Source: an uncultured Eubacteriales bacterium (GTDB lineage: Bacteria; Bacillota; Clostridia; Oscillospirales; Acutalibacteraceae). From it: 64,000 bases of DNA. Numbering within the stretch: position 1 is the first letter of the stretch; the number at the start of each line of letters is the position of its first letter. The stretch is from NCBI GenBank assembly GCA_934436505.1, contig CAKSAP010000002.1:1-64000 (forward strand), read 5' to 3'. Shown one piece after another: positions 8,785 through 17,600 of this stretch. Made by a program: the position numbers and the translations under genes. A model generated the notes under the pieces. That model was not told the DNA's origin, did no database searches, and saw only the letters and a program-made list of their open reading frames with translations.

Positions 8785-10090
8785 AAAAGAAGTTATCTGT
8801 TACACGGCTCAGGATTGTTCGGAAATTAATTACAAAGATAAAAGCTTAAGCTATTCTGATACTTTTCTTCATCATGTTCAATCCAATTCATATGAGCTTG
8901 AAAGATTTCGTATTTCTTCTAAACACTTTCTTGATGAATCTCCTATTGTTGAATATGATTACCGAGATGGAAAATGGAAGGCAGGACGGTATATAGGCAG
9001 TATTAAGTATAGAGATGGAAAAAATGAATACTGTTTGTCTATATCGCCTCGATTCGGTGAATCTGCACTTGTGCATATGCTAAGTGAAATATTCAATATA
9101 AAAATAACTGAAGGGACATCCGGTTTAGCAAAAGACAGTTCAGCCTATATAAAAATGCTTATTTCTATGATTTGGACACAGAAGCTTAACCAATCAAACA
9201 GGTTTGGTTTGCCGCGCACGAGCAAAGAAGAAACAAATAAAGGATATTTTGTAAAAGGTAAACTGGCTGTTTTACCGTCAGTTTTTTCATATCACAAAGA
9301 CGAAACAATTATTTCCGTAAGCAGAAATAATTGTTATGATAAAAGAATAGTTTCGATATTATGTGAAGCATATCGTATCCTATGTAAAGATTTTTGTTTT
9401 GATCGGCTGCCGATTTCGCCAAGCACTAAAAAATTAATTAAAGGCATTGAGAGCTTATATAGCAGTTTGAAATGCACTCGAATTACTGAAAACGAGTACA
9501 ATAGGATAACTTACAGTCCAATCTACAAAGAATTTAAAGAAATTGTTGATTTTTCATGGAGCATAATAAACACTTCTTGGGGTGTTAACGGTAAATCTGA
9601 AGAATTAAGCGTTTCGGGTTATTTGTTGGACATGGCGGAAATATGGGAATGTTATGTGAGAAAGATACTGCAAAAGAAGCTTCAAGTGAAAGGTTGGCAA
9701 TTAATAGATACCAAATATCACTTGTATAAGGGTCAATTTTTTGAACGAGACATTATCCCTGATATTGTTTTCAAAAACGGTGATAAGTATTGCGTTTTTG
9801 ATGCGAAATACAAAAAAATGATGTATAGAAAACAAGATGTTGACAGAAGCGATTTCTTTCAAATCCATACATACGCATCTTATTTTCAGGGCAGAGGAAA
9901 TGTGATTCTTGCCGGATTGGTTTATCCAATCGAGAATACAAATAATATTATAAGTCCGCCAAAATTATTTGGTAATGACGAAAGCGATACAATATTCTTT
10001 GTTGATGGTCCTCGTATCGCTGAAACTGACGAAATTGAAAAAACGATATCTAACGATTTGTTTCTCAACAGTGTTTATAGTGTTGTTTAG
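8777..10090 (+). CDS. mcrC: McrC-like nuclease subunit
   Basis: Nuclease partner of McrB, 437 aa. The C-terminal third carries a PD-(D/E)xK site: PDI with Asp near 329 and DAK with Asp near 342 and Lys near 344. The N-terminal two thirds fit the McrC stalk that inserts into the McrB ring and stimulates NTP hydrolysis. The ATG at 8777 was chosen over the upstream ATG at 8753 because GGAG at 8767-8770 lies at proper distance; it overlaps the mcrB stop by eight bases, typical of translational coupling. A perfect terminator hairpin follows. Base use is AT-rich like its partner, unlike the his operon, which supports acquisition as a cassette. Confidence 0.9.
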   Translation: MAKKEVICYTAQDCSEINYKDKSLSYSDTFLHHVQSNSYELERFRISSKHFLDESPIVEYDYRDGKWKAGRYIGSIKYRDGKNEYCLSISPRFGESALVHMLSEIFNIKITEGTSGLAKDSSAYIKMLISMIWTQKLNQSNRFGLPRTSKEETNKGYFVKGKLAVLPSVFSYHKDETIISVSRNNCYDKRIVSILCEAYRILCKDFCFDRLPISPSTKKLIKGIESLYSSLKCTRITENEYNRITYSPIYKEFKEIVDFSWSIINTSWGVNGKSEELSVSGYLLDMAEIWECYVRKILQKKLQVKGWQLIDTKYHLYKGQFFERDIIPDIVFKNGDKYCVFDAKYKKMMYRKQDVDRSDFFQIHTYASYFQGRGNVILAGLVYPIENTNNIISPPKLFGNDESDTIFFVDGPRIAETDEIEKTISNDLFLNSVYSVV

Positions 10091-10115
10091 CATAATGATA
10101 AACTAAAAGCAAACA

Positions 10116-10146
10116 AAATCTCACTCCGTAAAAGAGTGAGATTTTT
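10116..10146. terminator. Terminator after mcrC (dispersed hairpin family)
   Basis: An 11-bp perfect stem, AAATCTCACTC with GAGTGAGATTT, is followed by T residues. The same hairpin with small changes recurs near 33214 and 35637. Confidence 0.8.
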
Positions 10147-10220
10147 CGTTTGCTGTTTTTACTTTGTTCAATGTTTTTTCAAGCTTTTATGATATAATTG
10201 ATATAATCGGAGGTGTATTT

Positions 10221-10448
10221 ATGAGGCTTTTACTTGTTGAGGATGAAAAAAGAATGGCGCAAGCTCCGCAGCAGGACGGACAGAGCACTCAAAAATCCGC
10301 CGCCGACAGCCTTGCCGACAACAAAGAAAAATCACAACCGAATGAGCAAAGCAGCATATCCGCTTCCTCATATATAGCAGTCGGAGTAAGCGTACTTGTT
10401 CTCGCTTTGGGACTTGCGTTTGCCGTGCTTTTCAAAAGGAGAAAGTAA
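10221..10448 (+). pseudogene. Deletion scar: response-regulator start fused to a membrane-anchor tail
   Basis: The 75-aa frame begins MRLLLVEDEKRMAQ, the standard opening of an OmpR-family receiver domain (acidic pocket ED at 7-8), then switches at about residue 15 to a Gln/Ser-rich linker and a single membrane segment (about 49-70) ending FKRRK, like the C-terminal anchor of a surface protein. No phospho-Asp, DNA-binding domain or kinase follows. The start has a good ribosome site (GGAGGTG, 10209-10215) and an extended -10 (TGATATAAT, 10190-10198), so the real start of a two-component operon survives. I infer an in-frame deletion that removed the regulator, its kinase and most of a membrane protein. 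A functional fusion is unlikely. Confidence 0.65.
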
Positions 10449-10515
10449 TAATCAAAGCTGCACAAATGAAATAGGCGAGGCATCCGCCGAAAAAAACAGA
10501 ATAATCAACCAAAAT

Positions 10516-10592
10516 AAAAAACAGCCATTTCTTTTTCATTTGAAATGGCTGTTTTTTAATTTAGTGCTGTGTTTTTATCCCGCTTTCCGTTC
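10516..10592. repeat. Terminator-like repeat, copy B (right of McrBC and scar)
   Basis: Direct copy of the element at 6669-6742: the same AAACAGCCATTTC stem and the same GTGTTTTTATCCC downstream stretch, but with CATTT in place of TT in the loop. It lies after the fused pseudogene. No gene is visible between it and the IS fragment. Confidence 0.8.
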
Positions 10593-10790
10593 GTAACCGG
10601 TCAATAAATCACTATATACACTCAATACTTTATTGTCACGAAAGAGTCAATATGTTCCTTTTGCTTGCGGTTTTTTTCTTCTTTTTTGCGTGTAAAACAA
10701 ATGTTGTTTTGTTTATCATGGTTTTTAAACATTTTTTGTAATCTCTTATTTTTAAAGTTTGATTCGTCCTTAAAAACGCAGAGATTACAA

Positions 10791-11255
10791 ATATACCGCA
10801 ATCCAAAGATTGTACTTCGTGTAATGCAGAAATGTAACTTGTTGTCTGTAGTTAGCAGAAAGAAATTTTATTATTGCAGTCAGTACTTGTACAGATACCC
10901 AAATCTTTTGAACAGAGAATTTAATGCCGAAAGACCAAATCAAAAGTGGATAACGGATATATCATACATTAAAACTGCTCAAGGCTTTCTGTATTTATCA
11001 ATTATCAGAGACTTGTATTATATTAGTATTGTTGCATATAAAATGGATAAAGAACGAAGTATTAAATCGGTTCTCGATGCGATTAAAGCCGCAAAGAGGA
11101 AAGAAAAAATCACTGCGGAGTTGCAGCTCCGCAGTGACCAAGGATTTAAGTACACATACCATGCATACTTCAATCTAACACAATCATACGGCATAACGCT
11201 GTCAATGTCAAGTCGTGGTAATCCTTATGACAACGCTTTAGCAGAATTTATCTTC
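10791..11255 (+). pseudogene. Truncated IS3-family (IS150 group) transposase
   Basis: The reading frame matches the integrase-core part of IS150-type OrfB proteins: NAERPNQKW, then the first catalytic Asp in WITDISY, the second in SDQG, and the final Glu in DNALAE. Upstream helix-turn-helix parts and OrfA are missing, since homology starts only at about residue 43 of the open frame. The frame stops being transposase two residues after the Glu, where the first CRISPR repeat begins at 11256. It is therefore cut at both ends and cannot move. No terminal inverted repeats were found. Its contact with the trailer end of the array suggests a recombination joint. Confidence 0.85.
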
Positions 11256-12736
11256 GTTTAAATACCTTATGAATTTACACTATTCTCAAACGCTACGGCT
11301 CTTTTTTATTTCTGAAAGGAGTTTAAACACCTTATGAATTTACACTATTCTCAAAAAAAGACCTCATCAACTGCACCTACGGCTTGTTTAAATACCTTAT
11401 GAATTTACACTATTCTCAAACGGGCAAAGTGTAAGCGTGAGTTACTACTCCGTTTAAATACCTTATGAAATTACACTATTCTCAAACCGCAGTTTGTTAT
11501 TAAGACGATATGCTAAAGTTTAAATACCTTATGAATTTACACTATTCTCAAACTCATCGATGAGCTGCACCTTGAACTTAACAGTTTAAATACCTTATGA
11601 ATTTACACTATTCTCAAACGATATAAGCGATATGACATTCGAAGTTTAGTTTAAATACCTTATGAAATTACACTATTCTCAAACGTTCATAACGTCGTCA
11701 ATAGATAATGTCTGGTTTAAATACCTTATGAAATTACACTATTCTCAAACAAAAAGGAGTAATTGAAATGTTTACTGTCGTTTAAATACCTTATGAAATT
11801 ACACTATTCTCAAACATTATATTTATATCGTGTATTATTTTGTAAGTTTAAATACCTTATGAATTTACACTATTCTCAAACGGTCTTACTGATAACAAGT
11901 CCGCCTGACTTGTTTAAATACCTTATGAATTTACACTATTCTCAAACCTGTGGAATGGCGCACGACCTGACAACCGGTTTAAATACCTTATGAATTTACA
12001 CTATTCTCAAACTTCAATTCTTAACGACGTTACAAAAGAGATGTTTAAATACCTTATGAATTTACACTATTCTCAAACCTATATATTAAGTAGGTTAGTA
12101 TTTTTTCCGTTTAAATACCTTATGAATTTACACTATTCTCAAACGAGAATGTCGGCATAATAATATACGCCGTTGTTTAAATACCTTATGAATTTACACT
12201 ATTCTCAAACACGTCATTTTTCTTGATGAGGCAACGCAGGTTTAAATACCTTATGAATTTACACTATTCTCAAACTCGCACGTTGTCTTCGTCGCCCGAT
12301 GCTGCGGTTTAAATACCTTATGAATTTACACTATTCTCAAACGATACGCTATAAACAATGATTTTGTGTCTGTTTAAATACCTTATGAATTTACACTATT
12401 CTCAAACGCTGATGTCAGTAATAAACCACTTCCAATTGTTTAAATACCTTATGAATTTACACTATTCTCAAACGGGTCATAATGTCTCACGTCTCCTGCA
12501 TAGTTTAAATACCTTATGAATTTACACTATTCTCAAACGAGCATTGACGGGTTAAGTGTTTGCTTGTCGTTTAAATACCTTATGAATTTACACTATTCTC
12601 AAACGCATACCGCAATGATTTACTTAACCGCGGGTTTAAATACCTTATGAATTTACACTATTCTCAAACTTGGTATCATTGTGAAAAGCATTCTGATATA
12701 GTTTAAATACCTTATGAATTTACACTATTCTCAAAC
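11256..12736 (-). CRISPR. Type II-A CRISPR array, 23 repeats
   Basis: Twenty-three 36-bp repeats separated by 22 spacers of 29-31 bp. Read in the transcribed (minus) direction the repeat starts GTTTGAGAATAG and ends GGTATTTAAAC, typical of type II-A. The leader lies to the right next to csn2, so the oldest end is on the left. The second repeat from the left (11321-11356) has two changes, one being its terminal base, as expected for a decaying trailer. Repeats at 11452, 11649, 11715 and 11780 share one internal T-to-A variant (GAAATTAC in place of GAATTTAC on the plus strand) and are interleaved with common-type repeats. All other repeats are identical. Spacer 15 (12211-12239) could encode VIFLDEATQ, phage ATPase-like. 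Spacer targets cannot be checked here. Confidence 0.98.
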
Positions 12737-12798
12737 CTCAAATAAACTGCGCCACTATTATGCACAGGGTAATTCACAAGATATAGTATATTATATCT
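12737..12798 (-). promoter_or_regulatory. CRISPR leader with type II-A anchoring motif
   Basis: The 62 bases between the csn2 stop and the first repeat form the leader. Read on the minus strand it ends in ATTTGAG (complement of 12737-12743), which is identical to the leader-anchoring sequence known from Streptococcus thermophilus type II-A arrays that directs spacer insertion at the leader-repeat junction. This fixes array polarity. Confidence 0.8.
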
Positions 12799-13476
12799 CT
12801 AATTGTCACAGGTGTCAATTAGACACAGATCAGAATCAATTATATGTATTTCTTCAAATCTGGAAATCTTTTTCGGCTTTGATGATGTAATAACCAAAAC
12901 ATGGATATGATAAAGCTTTAAAGTTCTAAATATTTTTTCAATTTCATCATAATCGAAATAATCATAAATACTGTGAAGAACAAACAAATCAAAATTAAGA
13001 TACTTATTAAGCAATAATATGTATGAAACAAGTAATTCTGATAAGTCACGGCACGAAACATTAATATTGAATTGCAAAAGCTTTAATATTGAAGGGAAAT
13101 CTATTTCAAAACTTGAATCATATTCAAAATCATAATCCTGATTTAATTTGTCAAATAATTGTACAAGTTGTGCCTTTATTAAAACCAAATCTTCAGAATA
13201 ATCATTAATAGCAGTTTGTTGCATAATTGAATTGATTTTTGAAGTTAACTTCTTATTTTGAAAATTCAATTCTAATATATTTGCAACAAAAAATCCCCTT
13301 TTTTCAAAATCAAATGGCTTAAAATCCTGAGAAAATGTAAACAGTTCTTCAACCGTACCTTCACAAAAAGAATAAAGTATTTTTCGAAAAATCTTTTTAT
13401 TTTCAATAACAAGAACAGGAATTACACCATCTGTAAATTCTACATTATTATTAAGATATTCACACGCAAACATCAT
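12799..13476 (-). CDS. csn2: Csn2-family spacer-acquisition protein
   Basis: The fourth gene of the type II-A operon, 225 aa. Csn2 proteins form tetrameric rings that hold DNA ends and work with Cas1-Cas2 and Cas9 during spacer capture. Identification rests on position (last cas gene before the leader), length and the overall pattern: an N-terminal strand-rich part, a mid helical part around 105-150 and a C-terminal NTPase-like strand series (FDLFVLHSIYDY then HIHVLVIT). It is divergent, with no obvious Walker motif, as is normal for the family. Its ATG overlaps the cas2 stop by four bases. Confidence 0.85.
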   Translation of the reverse strand: MMFACEYLNNNVEFTDGVIPVLVIENKKIFRKILYSFCEGTVEELFTFSQDFKPFDFEKRGFFVANILELNFQNKKLTSKINSIMQQTAINDYSEDLVLIKAQLVQLFDKLNQDYDFEYDSSFEIDFPSILKLLQFNINVSCRDLSELLVSYILLLNKYLNFDLFVLHSIYDYFDYDEIEKIFRTLKLYHIHVLVITSSKPKKISRFEEIHIIDSDLCLIDTCDN

Positions 13477-13793
13477 AATATCAAAAGCCTTTCATCATTA
13501 GAAATAACATTACTGTCATTTGACCCAACAACCATTTCCATTTTTGAATACTGCTTTTCAGTAACTGTAAGCATTTGAACGACTCCTGCTGATGGTTTAT
13601 GTTTTTTGACTCCGTCACATATTCCGTTTGCTACATTTTGATTCAATGCGAGTTTCGCATAAACAGATTCTTGGATCATCATAAAACCGCTTTTAACAAG
13701 ATATTTTCTAAAATTCGAATACTCTCGTCTGTCCTTCTTTGTTTTAACAGGCAAATCAAAAAACACAATCACTCTCATAAACCTATAACTCAT
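13473..13793 (-). CDS. cas2: CRISPR adaptation protein Cas2
   Basis: Cas2 of 106 aa with the ferredoxin-like start RVIVFFDLPVKTKKDRREYSNFRKYL. It dimerises and bridges two Cas1 dimers to form the integrase that inserts new spacers. The conserved Asp near residue 13 (FFDLP) and the basic helix after it fit the family. Length is typical. It overlaps cas1 by 11 bases and csn2 by four, so the four cas genes are one transcript. Confidence 0.95.
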   Translation of the reverse strand: MSYRFMRVIVFFDLPVKTKKDRREYSNFRKYLVKSGFMMIQESVYAKLALNQNVANGICDGVKKHKPSAGVVQMLTVTEKQYSKMEMVVGSNDSNVISNDERLLIL

Positions 13794-14664
13794 AATTCAT
13801 AACGGGAAATTTTATTAAAGAAACATCATTTTCTTCAATAGCAGAAAAAATGCTCTTACAATAAATCTTAATTGCATTTAAAACGGTATTTGTTTTATTA
13901 TCAATAATCAGTTCTTTATTAAGTAATGCCAAAATTTTTTGCTTTTCTTTTTTATCAAAAGAATTAGGATTAGTGTTTTTAGCCAGATTGTCAACAAGCG
14001 GTCTAAAAGGCTCCATCAAATCACAACTTAAATTAAACTGATTAAACATATTTCCGTGAAACAGTCCAAGTTGTGTCAAATATCCGCTACTTACAACTTC
14101 TCGATTTATGCACGACAAAATAATGCTATAACCATAATTAAGCATTGCGTTAAGCGGTGTGTCATCACTTCGAGTAAAGCCTTTGCCAAACAGAGCGTTA
14201 AAATACACCTTCGCAGCATGTCCTTCCCTGTTAGTAATATCGTTAAATTCAAGTTCTTCTATATACCCATCAAGCATTTGGGCTTCTTTGAGTCCATAAA
14301 ATTCAAGAAGCGATGATTGATTTTTGATTTTTTGTGCAACTATAACAGTCCAAGCTTGCTGCTTTGAATAATCTTGCCATGCAATTTGATTTTTTAATTT
14401 TTGGCTGCAATCATGGCTTCCGTAATATGATATAAGTTCGCTTTGAGGGTTTCTTTTACTGTCACAAAAAATCACTTTGATTTTCTTTGCCGAAAGTTCA
14501 CTTAAAAGCGCACAAGTTATGGAACAAGCGGTGTTTTCAATTATAAGAATTGAAACCTCGCTTAAATGTATTTTAACAGTGTTTTCTACATCTCTTACCG
14601 TCATATACCCCATTGAGTAATCGAGTTTTGACGGTTTTGTTACCACAACTGTGCGCCAACTCAT
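13783..14664 (-). CDS. cas1: CRISPR integrase Cas1 (type II)
   Basis: The 293-aa integrase of the spacer-acquisition complex. It starts MSWRTVVVTKPSKLDY, as type II Cas1 proteins do, with an N-terminal beta domain to about residue 85 (IKVIFCDSKRNP). A helical domain follows and holds the metal-binding Glu, His and Asp; GHAAKVYFNALFG near 150-162 and LNAMLNYGYSIL near 173-184 are recognisable family stretches. It lies 13 bases after cas9 and overlaps cas2. Nothing appears to be missing. Confidence 0.96.
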   Translation of the reverse strand: MSWRTVVVTKPSKLDYSMGYMTVRDVENTVKIHLSEVSILIIENTACSITCALLSELSAKKIKVIFCDSKRNPQSELISYYGSHDCSQKLKNQIAWQDYSKQQAWTVIVAQKIKNQSSLLEFYGLKEAQMLDGYIEELEFNDITNREGHAAKVYFNALFGKGFTRSDDTPLNAMLNYGYSIILSCINREVVSSGYLTQLGLFHGNMFNQFNLSCDLMEPFRPLVDNLAKNTNPNSFDKKEKQKILALLNKELIIDNKTNTVLNAIKIYCKSIFSAIEENDVSLIKFPVMNYEL

Positions 14665-14677
14665 ATTTAATTTCTCC

Positions 14678-17600
14678 TTATTCCTTGCTTACAAGTTCAA
14701 CTTCGGTTTCATAAAGCCCTGTAATAGATTGATTTATAAGCTTAATCGATTTAACATCTTTGATTTTAGAAATATTATTGTTGAGTCTTATTGCTCCGTT
14801 TGATTTAACATTTATATTTTTTAGGTCGCCTTTTGATGCATTATTCTTTAGAATAATCAAAATATTCTTTATTGTTTTACACTGCTCAACAAGGTCTATT
14901 TCCTCAAACTTGCTTTTTTCTAAAACGAGTTTTTCAGCCAAAGCAGAGAACATAACACCGTAAATATTATTTGACATTTTTTCCAAAAGCAAATCATATA
15001 ACTGACAATTCTGTTCCGAAGTTACATTGTTTTTCGAATCACTACATGATTGCAAATGCAAATCACCATCGGCACAGCGAATTATATTTCTAATATATCG
15101 TTCATTTTGATAGCCCAGTACCAACTGAACAGCCGGACGATAAACTATTTGGCTTCCTCCGCTTTCTTTACCGCCAAGGTGGCAACGCATATTGTCAAAA
15201 GAAATACATGATTGAACTTTAAGTTTTTTAACCTTAATCACAGGTTCAATCAAATTATAATTTTCAATCAAATAATCCGAAGGGCTTTCTTCGTACTTCT
15301 TTTTGTCATAAAGATTAATTGCAAATAATGACACAACACGATTATTTTTCTCGCCGTGTTCAACGCAAGAAAAATATGTTGCAGAAACTTTTGTCCTTCC
15401 GCCATACTTTTCTTTATCGCTTAAAACATTGTTTAGTTGAACCTGTGCCTTTCCTTTTTTGGATATAGTTTGATCCCAAAATCCACCTTTTTTCTCATAA
15501 GCATAACGAGTATAACGAATATTGTTTTTATTCATTGTTGCTATAACAGTATTTAAAGTTTCATTATTATCCGCTACCCATGCTCCGTCAATATTATGCT
15601 TTAGCATTGAAGTCAGATTAACGGTATATCCCTTATCGTTATTTTGCAAGTGTTTTATAAAATTAATCTTGTTATGTGTAAATTTAACATTATAAACATT
15701 GCCGACAACAATATTTAGATATGCATCCTTTGCATGATGAAAATCGTTAACTTCACGGCATTTGAGCATATCATATTCTTTACGAAAATCTGAAGTTAAC
15801 TTCGCCTTGACATAAACTATTTCCGTGTCAGGATAAAGTTGTTTAAGGATAGTTGAAACTGCTTTTGTTGACTGGCGAGTTTCTACAAGCTGGCGAGATA
15901 CAAATTCTGAAAGTTCATCTTCGCTAAGTGGGTTATTTCTCACCAATCGCTCATATTTTTTCTTGTCAATAAGTTTCTTGTCAAGGAGCATCTTCCAAAA
16001 CGGTGTCATTTTTTCTCTTACTTGACTTGAAATAGGATATTCATTATCCTTTTTGGAATTTGTTTTTTTCTTAACAAGAACTCTGTTATTTAAACTGTCA
16101 TCCTTTATTTTTGATTGCGGATATATGTGGTCTATATCATAAAGATTTTTATTGAACAAGTCGTCTAATTTGATTTCTTCTCCGCTATACATACATTTGC
16201 CAAATTGAGTAAAATACAAATACAACTTGTCACTTCTCAAATCGTCATCGGTTGTATTATTAAGCAAATACTCATACAAATCAGAATAATCTTTTTTGCA
16301 GAATTTATATAAATCCAAAAGAGCACTTCTTCTTGAAACCGTACGTTTCTTCTCCCCGGCACCTCTTGCCACCTCAACGAATATCTTTTTCGGAGGATGC
16401 TTCATTATTTTTTCAATTTCTTTGATTATTAAAATTGACTGATGAATAGGCCTTTTAACAAGAGGTGAAATATATAATCCATCAATTATATCATTTAAGC
16501 TTTTATCAGCACCAAACGAATTCAGCTCATTTACTTTATCAATAAAAGACTTGTTGCCTTTATCATCACAACAAAAATCATTACTGTAAAGCAATTGCAT
16601 CAAATTGTTATTTGTTTGCCACATAGCTGTAATAATATTTACAACCTCGCCTGATTCTTTGCAAGTTGCTTCAACTTCAGTCAAAAACTCTCTTGAAAGT
16701 CTGCTCCATCCGCTATATTTCAGTTTGGAAATTTTTTTAATTTCATCATCTGAAAGATAATCGCCTAATTCGTTTTTGAGTCTCTTCTTCAAGAGCTTTT
16801 TATCCTCTCCGAAAACAGTAATCGCATTGATAACGGATTCCTTTTGTTCATCGGTTAAATCATATTCAAGCAAATCTTTATACGACTTTAATGATGATTT
16901 GAAATCATTGTCAATCCCGCTTATTTCATCAAACTCAATATTTCGAGATTTTAAATAATCACAAAGTTTTTTATTAGTGACTTTATAATATTTTTTAAAA
17001 ATATTATTATAAATATCCTGCTTTAACTGAACACTGATTTTTTCACCGTTAATTCGAAGATTATTCAGTTCATCAAGTACACAGAATTTACTATATATTA
17101 ACGAATGTTTAGGAACTACATCAAATTCAGGCAAATAAGAACACTTGCTTGTTAAATTTTTGATGAATTCTTCTGCAGATTTATCATAGTCAACAACCTC
17201 TTTGATATTCCACGGATATATTTTTTCGTCACTTCTTACAAGCCAACTCTTTTTTGAATGAGTATTAAGCGGACCAATATAATATGGAATACGATATTCA
17301 AACAATGCAATAAGTTTGTCGTAAACAGATTTTCCGGTGCTATCTTTTTCTTGCAAAAACGGCAAATATTCCTTTGCGTTATCAAGAATAGCTACAAGTT
17401 CCTTTTCATTAACCTGCATGGGGATAACACCATTATCCTTTGTTACTTGCTTTGGCATAAATGTCGAGTTTTCAATCTCATCAAACATTTTAATGTACTG
17501 CTCGTCTTGGCAAGACTTTAAAACGTTCTTTAAGTATGCGCAAAACTCCTCTTGAGAACAGGTTGAAGTTAAAACACCTGTGCCATTATTACTTTTTATA

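Noticed and set aside
11763..11993. A 76-codon frame with repeated KYLMxLHYSQT units
   Set aside because: It is the CRISPR array read as protein; the repeat unit is the direct repeat and no ribosome site is present.
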